Positions 1-8,535 are shown, counted from the first letter of the stretch. The stretch is 39,578 bases of DNA from Ruminococcus sp. UBA4240 (GCA_002395525.1 DGXE01000046.1:1-39578), one strand, 5' to 3'. Made by a program: numbers and translations. Notes: generated by a model from the sequence alone, not told the origin.

Positions 1-1467
1 TACCAGTGTATGGTCACCTTCAACCTGTCCCGCTCCGCATCCTACTTCGAGAGCGGCATAGGCAGAGGCATGGGCTTCAGAGACTCCAACCAGGACCTTC
101 TGGGCTTCGTTCATCAGATACCCGAAAGAGCAAGGGAGAGAATACTCGATATCGCAGCTACCCAGCTTGAGGACGGCGGCAACTATCATCAGTACCAGCC
201 CCTTACCAAGAAGGGCAACGATGCCGCAGGCACCAACTTCAACGACGATCCTCTGTGGATGATACTCTCCACTGCCGCATACATCAAGGAAACAGGCGAC
301 TACGGCATACTTGATGAAAAGGTGGACTACAAGAACGATCCCGCACTGGCACAGCCCCTGCTGGATCACCTGAAGAGATCCTTCTACCATGTGGTAAACA
401 ACAAGGGTCCTCACGGGCTGCCCCTCATCGGCCGTGCAGACTGGAACGACTGCCTCAACCTCAACTGCTTCTCCCGTGTTCCCGGTGAATCCTTCCAGAA
501 CACCGCATCCAACATAGCACATGAGGTAAATCCCGAGACAGGCGAGCCCCTCAACGAGCAGACTGCTGAATCCGTAATGATAGCAGGTATGTTCACCTAC
601 ATAGGCCCCGAGTACGTTGAGCTGTGCCGCAGAATGGGTCAGAACGAAGAGGCTGACAAGGCTCAGGCTGAAATAGACGCTATGAAGGATGCCATCGTAA
701 AGTACGGCTGGGACGGTGACTGGTTCCTGCGTGCATACGATGCATACGGCAAGAAGGTAGGCTCCAAGGAGAACGAGGAGGGCAAGATATTCATCGAGCC
801 CCAGGGCTTCTGCATAATGTCCGATGTAGGCGGAAAGGAATTCTCCGACAAGACATTCGCCTCCATTGACAAGTACCTTGCTACCGAGCATGGTCTGGTG
901 CTCAACAACCCTGCATTCACAAAGTATATCGTTGAATACGGTGAGATTTCCACCTATCCCGGCGGCTACAAGGAAAATGCCGGCATATTCTGCCACAACA
1001 ACGCCTGGATCGTATGTGCCGCTGCCTATGCAGGACTGGGCGACCTGGCATTTGACTACTACACCCGCATTGCTCCCGCATATCAGGAGGATGAGGGTCT
1101 GCACCGCACAGAGCCCTATGTATACGCACAGATGATAGCCGGCAAGGATGCAAAGCGCTTCGGCGAGGCTAAGAACAGCTGGCTCACAGGTACTGCCGCA
1201 TGGAACTTTGTATCCATCACACAGTACATCCTGGGCATATTCCCCGACTACGACGGTCTGCGCATCGATCCTTCCATCCCCAAGGCATGGGACGGCTACA
1301 AGGTTTCCCGTTCCTTCAGAGGGGCGACCTTCAACATCGAGATCAAGAACCCGGATCACATCTCCAAGGGCATCAAGTCCCTGACTGTTGACGGCAAGCC
1401 CGTTGAGGGCAATGTCATCAAGGACATCACCCCCGGAGTACACGAAGTAGTTGCAATACTCGGCTGA
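1..1467 (+). CDS. cbp: Cellobiose phosphorylase (GH94), 5'-truncated by window edge
   Basis: This enzyme splits cellobiose with inorganic phosphate into alpha-D-glucose 1-phosphate and glucose in the cytosol, saving one ATP per disaccharide. The reading frame is open from base 1, so the visible 488 residues are the C-terminal part of a protein usually about 800 residues long. The segment is the (alpha/alpha)6 barrel: ESGIGRGMGFRDSNQD near the start, and RADWNDCLNLN, whose Asp in DWND corresponds to the general acid of characterised cellobiose phosphorylases. Codon choice is strongly biased, as expected for an abundant protein. It ends in TGA just ahead of a strong terminator. Cellodextrin phosphorylase is a less likely alternative because the sequence around the catalytic Asp reads as the cellobiose-specific type. 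Confidence 0.95.
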   Translation, partial: YQCMVTFNLSRSASYFESGIGRGMGFRDSNQDLLGFVHQIPERARERILDIAATQLEDGGNYHQYQPLTKKGNDAAGTNFNDDPLWMILSTAAYIKETGDYGILDEKVDYKNDPALAQPLLDHLKRSFYHVVNNKGPHGLPLIGRADWNDCLNLNCFSRVPGESFQNTASNIAHEVNPETGEPLNEQTAESVMIAGMFTYIGPEYVELCRRMGQNEEADKAQAEIDAMKDAIVKYGWDGDWFLRAYDAYGKKVGSKENEEGKIFIEPQGFCIMSDVGGKEFSDKTFASIDKYLATEHGLVLNNPAFTKYIVEYGEISTYPGGYKENAGIFCHNNAWIVCAAAYAGLGDLAFDYYTRIAPAYQEDEGLHRTEPYVYAQMIAGKDAKRFGEAKNSWLTGTAAWNFVSITQYILGIFPDYDGLRIDPSIPKAWDGYKVSRSFRGATFNIEIKNPDHISKGIKSLTVDGKPVEGNVIKDITPGVHEVVAILG

Positions 1468-1491
1468 TAAGCTTCCGATACATTAACACAG

Positions 1492-1520
1492 CCCCGCCGG
1501 ATGAGCCTCATCCGGCGGGG
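1492..1520 (+). terminator. Rho-independent terminator after cbp
   Basis: A 12-14 bp GC-rich hairpin (CCCCGCCGGATG pairing with CATCCGGCGGGG) is followed on the plus strand by TTTGTTT. It lies between convergent cbp and the GH127-like gene. The minus-strand side has no clear T-run, so it mainly serves cbp. Confidence 0.9.
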
Positions 1521-1534
1521 TTTGTTTACAGTGA

Positions 1535-3358
1535 TCATTTCTTTTTCAGCGTGAAATACAAAGTGTATGCCTCATCGGTTATGTCGTACAGGGGCTTAAA
1601 CTCAAAGTTTACAGGCTGTCCTGCGGTTATGTAGCAGTTCTGCCTCCACACATAGGTGGAATAGGTGTGCTCCGTGCGCTGACAAAGCACATCTGCTGCA
1701 TCATCCTCATACACTATGCCGCAGTCCTTGTCCACAAGCCCTGCAAGGACTATGGGGCCATCCACCAGAGCGGCAAGCGTTGGCTCATCGTCCAGGGGCT
1801 TTGCCCTTACCTTAGAAGGGATAACAAGGCTTATAACCGTGCTGCCAGCACCTGCGGCAACAAGGGCATAGCCGTCACGCTCCTCATAGGAAAGGCGTGT
1901 GCCGTTTTGGGAGATGATGGGCTTGCCCGCACTCCAAGAGGGTATGCGCAGTCTGAAATCAAAGGGATTTTCGGCGTTTATCTCAAGCCTTATGGACCAG
2001 CGTGTCTTCTCTCCGCCGGAGTGTTCGTCAAAGAAGACCTGATTGTTATAGCTTACCATGTCCGTGGTCTGTGATATGGTGATATGATTGCCGTTCAAGT
2101 CGAAGGATGCTTCACAGGGAATGTACTGTGCCGCATTTATGCGGCCCTTTTCCTCATCTGCGTAGTACACAAGTGAAGGATACAGGGACTGAGCCTGCAC
2201 CATAGTGCCGTAGCAGCACCAGAAATCATTTCTCTTTGTGCCCCACTTTTTCCTTGCACCTGCCCGCATGGGGAGAAAATAGGTGGGCATACCCGTAACG
2301 CCGTTCTGCTGTGCCAGAAAGCCGTTGTACAGTGCCAGCTCGATGTAGTCAAGGTACCTTGTATCCCCAGACCAGCGGTAGAGATAATCAGCAGTCCTCA
2401 CCATATTGTATACGGTGCAGAATTCCTGATCCGTGTCTCCTATGTACTGTGCCATTTTGTGCTTTGGGATCCAGAATTCACCCGCATTGGCGCCTGTGGT
2501 GGCATACATTCCTCTGTCCTCCACCGCATTAGCCCAGAATTTTTCCGTCATGTCCCTGTAATATGCCCTTGCCTTTTCGTCGGAAAGCACCTCGTAAAGC
2601 CGTGCAGAACCGTGGGACACAGGTATGGAGGCGTTGGCGTGGTTGTCGGTGAGGGCATCTCTCCCCTCTCCAAGCTCCTTGAAGAGATAGCTGTTCTTAT
2701 ATGACTCAATGAGGGAAAGATACTTTTTATCCTTTGTGATATGGTAGAGTTCTGCCCATTCCTCCAGCATACCCCCCTGCTCGCCCTTGTAGGCTATGTC
2801 GGGATCTATCTTTGACATACGCTCTATCCACTTTATATACCAGTCAGCCAGTTTATCTGCAATGTGCAGCGCCTGCTCATTCCCGGTAAAGCGGTAGGTG
2901 TCCACCAGACCCATGACCGTCTTATGCATGGTATACTGGGGTGACCATATGTATTCCGGGCGGGCAAGCCTGTCAAGATACTTTTCGGGGATGGCGCCTA
3001 CCCATTCACCGCCGTTGAGCTCCTGGCAGCGTGCAAGCTCAGATACTATCTTGTCGAGCTTTGCCTTTAGCTGCACATCATTGTCGCTTGCCACAAATGC
3101 GGCAGCAGCGGACATCCAGTGTCCCAGAAAATGCCCTCGCAGCTGGCAGGTGGGCGACTCCCAGCCCCAGTGAAGACTTGCGCTATTAGGGTCAGGCACT
3201 ACCTGCAGCCCCGGCATGATGATGCCCGCCTCAATGTAGAAATTCTGCAAAAGGCACTGAGTATCAAGCTCCATCAGATATGCCTTGTCCAGATCCATTC
3301 TCTCACGGAATATACCGCCGGTGATCCTTACATTCCTTTTGTCAGTCGTCCTTAGCAT
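1535..3358 (-). CDS. GH127-like (DUF1680) glycoside hydrolase, putative beta-L-arabinofuranosidase
   Basis: A 607-residue cytosolic protein of the DUF1680 family, which contains GH127 beta-L-arabinofuranosidases acting on arabinose side chains. The N-terminal two thirds form the (alpha/alpha)6 barrel and the rest is beta-sandwich. In the family the catalytic nucleophile is a Zn-bound Cys, the metal being held by one Glu and three Cys. Here Glu312 and Cys314 (EFCTVYNM) and Cys381-Cys382 (FWCCYGT) are present, but the Cys two residues before the nucleophile is replaced by Phe379. There is no signal peptide. The start has an AAGGAGG site five bases upstream. It follows the esterase gene by 22 bases, so the two are probably co-transcribed. 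The exact substrate is uncertain, as DUF1680 holds several specificities (GH127, GH146). Confidence 0.8.
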   Translation of the reverse strand: MLRTTDKRNVRITGGIFRERMDLDKAYLMELDTQCLLQNFYIEAGIIMPGLQVVPDPNSASLHWGWESPTCQLRGHFLGHWMSAAAAFVASDNDVQLKAKLDKIVSELARCQELNGGEWVGAIPEKYLDRLARPEYIWSPQYTMHKTVMGLVDTYRFTGNEQALHIADKLADWYIKWIERMSKIDPDIAYKGEQGGMLEEWAELYHITKDKKYLSLIESYKNSYLFKELGEGRDALTDNHANASIPVSHGSARLYEVLSDEKARAYYRDMTEKFWANAVEDRGMYATTGANAGEFWIPKHKMAQYIGDTDQEFCTVYNMVRTADYLYRWSGDTRYLDYIELALYNGFLAQQNGVTGMPTYFLPMRAGARKKWGTKRNDFWCCYGTMVQAQSLYPSLVYYADEEKGRINAAQYIPCEASFDLNGNHITISQTTDMVSYNNQVFFDEHSGGEKTRWSIRLEINAENPFDFRLRIPSWSAGKPIISQNGTRLSYEERDGYALVAAGAGSTVISLVIPSKVRAKPLDDEPTLAALVDGPIVLAGLVDKDCGIVYEDDAADVLCQRTEHTYSTYVWRQNCYITAGQPVNFEFKPLYDITDEAYTLYFTLKKK

Positions 3359-3380
3359 AATACCTCCTTGTCACATACTT

Positions 3381-4061
3381 TCAGGCATGGTCAATGCTCC
3401 ATGCAAAGCCCTTTGACATACGCTGTGTCACATCTCTGAAATGATTTCCCTCGTTCCATTCAAGGCAAACATCACACAGCGGCAGTTCACGGCACAACAG
3501 CTCATACTGCTCTGTGATACGCTCTGCAACAGTTTTAAGAGTCTTGTTCCCTGTTTTGTGCTCCCTGTCCCCAAGGCTCAGATAACAGCGCCCTGCCTTG
3601 AATTTATGTGAATCTGCAAACTCTTTCCACCCCGGATACCATACGGAGGGGGATGCGGCACATATTGCATCAAAAGCACTGCTTTCATATCCGCACCACA
3701 GTGAAAACAGGCCTGCCAGTGAATATCCTCCGAGGACAAGGGGCATATCCAATGTGCCCTCATCCCTGAGAAACGGGATAAGCACGTTCTCTGTAAATCT
3801 AAGGGTATCTGCTGCCCCGTGTCCGAAGGGCTCATCACCGAAAACAGCCGGAGCATCCCATGGGGCAAGCTCCCTGTTCCAGTCCTGCACCTCGAATGCA
3901 CAGAGGGCAAAGGGGGCTGCCCCCTTCTGTGATATGTGAGTCACAAGCTGTGAAAGGTCATTCATCGTATGCTCATCTGCGGGCATTATGATGAGATGGC
4001 AGGCAGCCCCTTCCGTAAATACAGTGACCTTCCTGCCCTGTAAGGTGTATCTTCTTTCCAT
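3381..4061 (-). CDS. Alpha/beta-hydrolase, putative esterase
   Basis: A 226-residue protein with an alpha/beta-hydrolase core. The nucleophile elbow GGYSLAG matches GxSxG, and WNEGNHF near the C-terminus supplies a plausible catalytic His, as in Esterase D/enterochelin esterase-like proteins. No signal peptide is visible. The ATG at 4061 overlaps the rhomboid stop codon (TAATG), which favours this start over an in-frame ATG at 4121 inside the rhomboid gene. Translation is probably coupled. The place just upstream of the GH127-like gene suggests hydrolysis of ester groups on plant-derived sugars, but that is inference from position. The substrate cannot be read from the sequence. Confidence 0.75.
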   Translation of the reverse strand: MERRYTLQGRKVTVFTEGAACHLIIMPADEHTMNDLSQLVTHISQKGAAPFALCAFEVQDWNRELAPWDAPAVFGDEPFGHGAADTLRFTENVLIPFLRDEGTLDMPLVLGGYSLAGLFSLWCGYESSAFDAICAASPSVWYPGWKEFADSHKFKAGRCYLSLGDREHKTGNKTLKTVAERITEQYELLCRELPLCDVCLEWNEGNHFRDVTQRMSKGFAWSIDHA

Positions 4062-4636
4062 TACCGTTTCTTGAATATCTGCACCTTGTTTGCTATGCAC
4101 CAGCCGAAGGCACAGCCGCATACGCCCCCTATGATATGGGCAAGCTGTGATATATTGTCCTTGGCAAATATCCCGTCAACTACCTCTGTGCCCAGATACA
4201 GCACCGCAACACAGATAAGGGTCAGGGGTATCTCCTTCTTCTTGGCATTTGCAAAGCCCGACAGCAGTATCATCATAAAGGCGATGCCCGATGCCCCGAG
4301 AAGTGCCACCCCGGGGAAGAACACCACATGGATAACACCTGTGATGAAGGCGGTGAACACTATCATCAGCAGAAGCGTCTTACTGCCGTACTTTTCCTCC
4401 AGCATAGGGCCCACAAGGAGTATTATCATGAAATTCCCCATATAGTGGGAAAGATCGGCGTGTCCTAAAACGTGGGTGAAAAGCCGCAGATACAGCCTTA
4501 TATCAAAAAGCGATGTTCTGTAAACGGAAAACAGCATAGTGGTGGACTTTCCGCCTGTTATCCAGCCGAGCACCAGCACGGCAAAGCTTATCAGCGCAAA
4601 TGTCAGCACTACGGGGGAGTTATATTTTATCTTCAT
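4061..4636 (-). CDS. Rhomboid family intramembrane serine protease
   Basis: A 191-residue polytopic membrane protein with about six transmembrane helices. The active-site features of bacterial rhomboids are visible: GHADLSHYMGN in the second helix (oxyanion His and Asn), GASG with the nucleophilic Ser, and AHIIGG with the catalytic His. It would cleave membrane-protein substrates within the bilayer; no substrate is evident here. The start has AAAGGTG five bases upstream. It begins only 18 bases after the rpmA terminator and may depend on read-through, as no separate promoter is obvious. Its stop overlaps the start of the esterase gene. Confidence 0.9.
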   Translation of the reverse strand: MKIKYNSPVVLTFALISFAVLVLGWITGGKSTTMLFSVYRTSLFDIRLYLRLFTHVLGHADLSHYMGNFMIILLVGPMLEEKYGSKTLLLMIVFTAFITGVIHVVFFPGVALLGASGIAFMMILLSGFANAKKKEIPLTLICVAVLYLGTEVVDGIFAKDNISQLAHIIGGVCGCAFGWCIANKVQIFKKR

Positions 4637-4653
4637 GTCTCACCTTTACAAAA

Positions 4654-4686
4654 TCAGCCGTCTTTACACAAGGTAAAAACGGCTGA
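4654..4686 (-). terminator. Terminator of the rplU-prp-rpmA operon
   Basis: On the minus strand TCAGCCGT pairs with ACGGCTGA, extended by a GTTTTTAC/GTAAAGAC segment, and is followed by TTTTG. It lies 18 bases after the rpmA stop codon. Confidence 0.8.
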
Positions 4687-4704
4687 CATTTGTATTGCCT
4701 TATT

Positions 4705-4986
4705 TTATTCAGCGGCAACGACCATGACCTGCTTGCGGTCACGTCCAAGACGCTCGAACTTTACAACACCGTCAACAACAGCGAATATTGTATCATCAGA
4801 GCCAATGCCCGTACCAACGCCGGGATGAATGTGTGTGCCTCTCTGGCGCACAAGAATGTTGCCTGCGGTCACGAACTGACCATCTGCACGCTTTACACCA
4901 AGTCTCTTGGACTCTGAATCACGTCCGTTCTTGGTGGAACCCATACCCTTTTTATGTGCAAAAAACTGCATGGAAATTCTTATCAT
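4705..4986 (-). CDS. rpmA: 50S ribosomal protein L27 with Prp-cleaved N-terminus
   Basis: A 93-residue L27 of the large ribosomal subunit, whose N-terminus reaches the peptidyl transferase centre. The family signature GSTKNGRDSESKRLG is present. The N-terminus reads MQFFA-HKKG, matching the cleavage site at which the Firmicute protease Prp removes the first residues. The protease gene lies immediately upstream. The start at 4986 is supported by GGAGG nine bases upstream and sits one base after the prp stop (TGAAATG). It ends the rplU-prp-rpmA operon. Confidence 0.97.
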   Translation of the reverse strand: MIRISMQFFAHKKGMGSTKNGRDSESKRLGVKRADGQFVTAGNILVRQRGTHIHPGVGTGIGSDDTIFAVVDGVVKFERLGRDRKQVMVVAAE

Positions 4987-4987
4987 T

Positions 4988-5311
4988 TCAAGTTACCTCC
5001 GTTTCGTGAATGAGATCGATGTCTTCCGCATAGTCCTCGGAAATAAACTCAAGGTGCTTTTCAAAGGAGCTGAGCAGCTCATAGCTGTGCTCTGAGCAGC
5101 CCTCACCAAGCCTTAAGCTGATGATGTTGTCCCCTACCCTTACATCTGCGGGATCACGGAAATAATCCGTTATGGTGTTGCACACCAGCTGTGCAGCCGA
5201 GGAAACGCTTGCGCACACCACATCGTACCCTGCCTCGGCATAGTCGGAATGACCGCTTATGTCAAAGCCTGTGAGTCTATCTTCTCTGCAGAAGAACAGC
5301 GCTGTGATCAT
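4988..5311 (-). CDS. prp: Ribosomal-processing cysteine protease Prp
   Basis: A 107-residue protein of the YsxB/Prp family, which cuts the N-terminal extension from L27 so that ribosomes can mature. The catalytic pair is visible in GHSDYAEAGYDVVCASVS, with His at about residue 21 and Cys at about 33. The gene sits between rplU and rpmA, the standard order in Firmicutes, and its ATG overlaps the rplU stop (ATGA). Enzyme and substrate are therefore translated from one transcript. Confidence 0.95.
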   Translation of the reverse strand: MITALFFCREDRLTGFDISGHSDYAEAGYDVVCASVSSAAQLVCNTITDYFRDPADVRVGDNIISLRLGEGCSEHSYELLSSFEKHLEFISEDYAEDIDLIHETEVT

Positions 5312-5622
5312 GCCTTGATGGAATCGATCCTTACCTTGGTGTAGGGCTGTCTGTGACCCTGCTTCCTGTGGGAAGAACCTCTCTTGGGCTTGTAGGTGAA
5401 GACTGTGATCTTCTTTGCCTTGCCATTCTTGATGACCTTGGCCTCTACTGTTGCGCCGTCCACATAGGGAGCGCCCACATTAAGACCGCTGTCACCGCCT
5501 ACTGCGATGATCTTGTCAAACACTACTGTTTCGTCAGCGTCAGCACCGAGCTTCTCGATGAAGATCTCGTCGCCTTCCTTGACCTGATACTGCTTTCCGC
5601 CTGTTTCAATAACTGCGTACAT
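5308..5622 (-). CDS. rplU: 50S ribosomal protein L21
   Basis: A 104-residue L21, beginning MYAVIETGGKQYQVKEGD and ending with the KRGSSHRKQGHRQPYTKV segment that contacts 23S rRNA. It is the first gene of the rplU-prp-rpmA operon and has a consensus promoter and a structured leader. The region upstream of the ATG has a modest ribosome binding site (AGGCAGGTG), in keeping with control through the leader. Confidence 0.98.
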   Translation of the reverse strand: MYAVIETGGKQYQVKEGDEIFIEKLGADADETVVFDKIIAVGGDSGLNVGAPYVDGATVEAKVIKNGKAKKITVFTYKPKRGSSHRKQGHRQPYTKVRIDSIKA

Positions 5623-5716
5623 TTTGCGGCACCTGCCTTTTATAAAAACTCGCTGTCAGGGCAATGCCATATTCCTATGGACATACTTATCCGTAACGGG
5701 CCCATTCCATGCGGCA
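5623..5716 (-). promoter_or_regulatory. Candidate L21 ribosomal-protein leader
   Basis: From the predicted transcription start to the rplU ATG there are about 94 bases of structured leader. It contains a perfect CCATA-GGAA-TATGG hairpin (5667-5680) and a GGGC/GCCC pairing around it. rplU operons of Firmicutes commonly carry such an L21 leader that mediates autogenous control. The assignment rests on position and hairpins only; a covariance-model search would decide it. Confidence 0.55.
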
Positions 5717-5722
5717 AATGCA

Positions 5723-5751
5723 ATTATAACACATTGAAACAGGGATGTCAA
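5723..5751 (-). promoter_or_regulatory. Consensus sigma-A promoter of rplU operon
   Basis: On the minus strand a perfect TTGACA (5746-5751) and a perfect TATAAT (5723-5728) are separated by exactly 17 bp. This is a very strong housekeeping promoter, as expected for ribosomal protein genes. The 268 bases upstream to the XRE gene hold no gene that I can support. Confidence 0.93.
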
Positions 5752-6019
5752 GCCTTGTCCCATAAAACTTTGCCACACACCGCACTTCATTTTTGTACAT
5801 ATTTCACAAAGTCAAACAGCCGGCATAAATCCCACTATCTTTGCCGCTTAATGCGAAAAGAATCCTTTTTTTGCAATATCCTACTTGCATTAATGCACTT
5901 ATGATAATGTATATATGTACTGCGGCACGTTTTCGGAAAGGGCTCCTATGTTTATCGAATCATTGCAGAACAACGGAAGATCCCTGTACTAAAAGGAAAA
6001 CGGAGCTGGATATACCAGA

Positions 6020-6454
6020 CTAATTGTTATGGGAATTGACTATCTTTTTTACCACATCTGCCAGATTAATAAAGTCGGCCGCCTTTATGATGGCGATCCC
6101 CTGACTCTCATCTCCGAGCACCACGAGAGAATCGCCCGGATTTATGCCGAACACCTTGCGGGCCTTGCCGGGAATGACGATCTGTCCCCTTTCGCCTACT
6201 TTCACCACGCCGAAGATATGCTTGCCCTTGGGCGCAGGCGGCAGACCCATATTATCATCGGAGTTAAAATTCACAAGATCATCGAGGGAAACGCCGAATA
6301 TCTCCGCAATAACGATGCTCTTCTCAATATCGGGCAAGGATTCGCCGCTTTCCCACTTGGCCACGGCCTGACGCGATACACCAAGCTTGTCCGCCAGATC
6401 CTCCTGTGTCATGCGGTTTAGCTTCCTGAGCTGATATAAATTCTCACCGAACAT
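6020..6454 (-). CDS. XRE/Cro-type regulator fused to an AbrB-like domain
   Basis: A 144-residue DNA-binding protein with an N-terminal XRE helix-turn-helix (about residues 5-58; LADKLGVSRQAVAKWESGE) and a C-terminal SpoVT/AbrB swapped-hairpin domain (about 80-125; VVKVGERGQIVIPGKARKVF). Such fusions are common in Clostridia and are presumed transcriptional regulators; no target is known here. The start at 6454 has AAAGGA nine bases upstream. The in-frame ATG 69 bases earlier lies inside the acyltransferase gene and lacks a site. It overlaps the end of that gene by 11 bases, so the two share a transcript. Confidence 0.85.
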   Translation of the reverse strand: MFGENLYQLRKLNRMTQEDLADKLGVSRQAVAKWESGESLPDIEKSIVIAEIFGVSLDDLVNFNSDDNMGLPPAPKGKHIFGVVKVGERGQIVIPGKARKVFGINPGDSLVVLGDESQGIAIIKAADFINLADVVKKIVNSHNN

Positions 6455-7541
6455 TTTTACTATCCTTTCTGCTGATACCCATAACCGCCCATCTGAAGAA
6501 CGGTATCCTTGATATAATAGCATTCAGGCCGAAGCCTGCTGCAAAGCCTGCAATAAGGCTAAGCACATATACTGCGGGAGCAGGTACAAGTCCGGGCTTT
6601 GCGATGAACAGTGCCACCGCCGATATTCCCATATAGTGGAATATGTACAGCCCGAAGCTCCTCTTGTTCATCCACCTCGTAAAGCCATTCTCGAAGTCTG
6701 CGTACCTTGCTGCTCCGCCGAGTATCGCAATGCAGCCGAAATATGCATACATGATGTAGAGCAGCGAACGGTTGCAGGGCGCTTCCGCATAATTCTCACC
6801 GAAGTATACCGCACAGAATGCGATGCACAGAACAGCCGATATAGCTGCCGCAAAGGGGAAGTATCTTTTCAGGAGCTCCATCACTTCATCGTGGCTGAAT
6901 ACGAAATACCCCAGTAGAAATGCACACATATAGAGACCCACGCGGAATACTGTGATAGGTCTGAGATTGAGCACCTGCGCCGAACCGAACATAAGCACGG
7001 ACAACAGTACAATAACGATCACATTAGCCTTTGCACATCTGTCCCACAGCCTGCCCTTTTCGATCTTGCGTATGAGCACGAGCACCACCGACAGCACCCA
7101 TAAAAGCTGCAGGAACCAGAGCACGCCGGAGCCTACAAATGCCATGATTATATATTTTACAAAGCCCGGCACCGCTTCCATGTCACTGCCCTTGTCAAGC
7201 GCACCGCCTATGGACATACTTATGTAGCCCTGTATAAACTGGAATACGAACAGTCCGAGGGTCGATGGGATGAGCAGCTTCCTTGTGCGGCTGCGTATGA
7301 ATTCACTGGCCGTGTGGGAGTCAAGGTAAATCTTTGCGCATATGCCTGATACCATGAACAGCACTGGCATCATCCACGGATACACAATGTACTGGAAAAT
7401 GTCCCAGTACTGCACATCAAGGGATGTTATTCTGCCCAGGCCGCCCACCACGCCCTCTGCATTGTACATATAGAAAACATGGTAAAGCACAACTATTATC
7501 TGTGTGCCCCAGCGGATATTGTCAAGATAATGTTTTCTCAT
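6444..7541 (-). CDS. Acyltransferase 3 family membrane protein
   Basis: A 365-residue protein with about ten transmembrane helices, beginning MRKHYLDNIRW, where the Asp-Asn-Ile-Arg segment is the usual start of acyltransferase-3/OafA-like proteins. The family transfers acyl groups, often acetyl, to extracytoplasmic sugars; the acceptor is unknown here. The start at 7541 is chosen over a more distal in-frame ATG because AGGTAGGA lies at good spacing and a promoter lies just upstream. It is followed, with overlap, by the XRE/AbrB regulator. Confidence 0.85.
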   Translation of the reverse strand: MRKHYLDNIRWGTQIIVVLYHVFYMYNAEGVVGGLGRITSLDVQYWDIFQYIVYPWMMPVLFMVSGICAKIYLDSHTASEFIRSRTRKLLIPSTLGLFVFQFIQGYISMSIGGALDKGSDMEAVPGFVKYIIMAFVGSGVLWFLQLLWVLSVVLVLIRKIEKGRLWDRCAKANVIVIVLLSVLMFGSAQVLNLRPITVFRVGLYMCAFLLGYFVFSHDEVMELLKRYFPFAAAISAVLCIAFCAVYFGENYAEAPCNRSLLYIMYAYFGCIAILGGAARYADFENGFTRWMNKRSFGLYIFHYMGISAVALFIAKPGLVPAPAVYVLSLIAGFAAGFGLNAIISRIPFFRWAVMGISRKDSKNVR

Positions 7542-7574
7542 ATCATTCCTACCTTTGCAACTATGTTTAACATT

Positions 7575-7603
7575 ATTATATACTACCGCATGAGATTTGT
7601 CCA
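7575..7603 (-). promoter_or_regulatory. Sigma-A promoter of the acyltransferase/XRE genes
   Basis: On the minus strand TGGACA (7598-7603; five of six consensus bases) and TATAAT (7575-7580) are separated by 17 bp, 33 bases ahead of the acyltransferase ATG. The rest of the 307-base gap (7542-7848) holds only the hairpin at 7791-7817. The small open frames there show no support as genes. Confidence 0.85.
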
Positions 7604-7790
7604 CCAACTAAATCACGCATTTCACGCAAATTATGTTAATATTGGTTGCATTGGCAGTATTCAGACTGGAAGACTACAGAGACCCCGAACTCAGCTGCCG
7701 ACAGCGTGTAGCAAAGAATTCCGAAAGATTTGAACATCTCTATTCAGAAGCAGCACCCTATAAAGAAATCAGCTGCACCTGTGAAAAGCA

Positions 7791-7817
7791 TCAGCCGCAC
7801 CCAAGCGGTGCGGCTGA
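7791..7817 (-). terminator. Hairpin terminator of the sugar importer operon
   Basis: A perfect 11-bp stem (TCAGCCGCACC with GGTGCGGCTGA) with a 5-base loop lies 31 bases after the stop of the YesL-like gene. The minus-strand tail reads TGCTTTTC, a weak T-tract, so efficiency may be moderate. Confidence 0.6.
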
Positions 7818-7848
7818 CAGGGAGAGGAAAAATCCTTATGTAGATTGC

Positions 7849-8511
7849 TTATGAAAAATGGGCACGGAACAGTGTCCCTTTTATCTCCATCTCTTCCTCC
7901 GTAAGGGAGTCGGTCTTTTCCTTGAAATTAAGTATCCCCACAAGGGCTGTGCCCTGTATGAGAAGGAGCAGCAATGCCCCTGCCGCAAGTGACACTATCA
8001 TGGCAGCAGGCCCTGCGAAAAGGCACACAAGTGTCATCACAAGCCATACAGAGATCATAAAGGGAAGAGAATAGACCATTATAACAGCCACAGTAACAGC
8101 ATCACACTTTTGTTCAAAATGCACTTTGCACAGGGCTGTATAGATGATGTAGGTGAGCATCAGGCTCATCAGAGCGGTGCAGAAATAGGCAATGACCTTC
8201 ATCCCCGTCATATTAGCCGCATACAGCCCGACCCCTTCGAGTATCAACAATATCTGCAGGGGGAAATATCTCAGCATGGACATATTGTTCTTCACACCGC
8301 CGAAAAAGCGTCTGAAAACACTATCCGTAATGTCATACTGTCTGAATATTATCTCCTTGCCTATTGTAAATACGGAAGTCAGCACAGGCAGCAGCAGGAT
8401 ACCGAGAGAAAGGTATATCACACCAAATGCCAGCAGGCTCAGCCAGAAAACTACATGAACAGCTCCCAGCACATTATAGAAGACCTGTTTTCCTTTTTTG
8501 TTCCTATTCAT
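7849..8511 (-). CDS. YesL-like (DUF624) membrane protein
   Basis: A 220-residue protein with five or six hydrophobic helices, matching the DUF624/YesL family in length and pattern (SLGILLLPVLTSVFTIGKE near the N-terminus, as in YesL proteins). Members are nearly always found beside sugar ABC importers; their role is unknown. It starts 24 bases after the second permease gene with AAAAGGCGG upstream, and is the last gene of the importer operon. Confidence 0.75.
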   Translation of the reverse strand: MNRNKKGKQVFYNVLGAVHVVFWLSLLAFGVIYLSLGILLLPVLTSVFTIGKEIIFRQYDITDSVFRRFFGGVKNNMSMLRYFPLQILLILEGVGLYAANMTGMKVIAYFCTALMSLMLTYIIYTALCKVHFEQKCDAVTVAVIMVYSLPFMISVWLVMTLVCLFAGPAAMIVSLAAGALLLLLIQGTALVGILNFKEKTDSLTEEEMEIKGTLFRAHFS

Positions 8512-8535
8512 TTTCCGCCTTTTGATGAGTATGCA

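Noticed and set aside
7633..7854. 73-residue plus-strand open frame in the 7542-7848 gap
   Set aside because: It runs through the terminator hairpin and lacks a ribosome binding site; I see no family resemblance.
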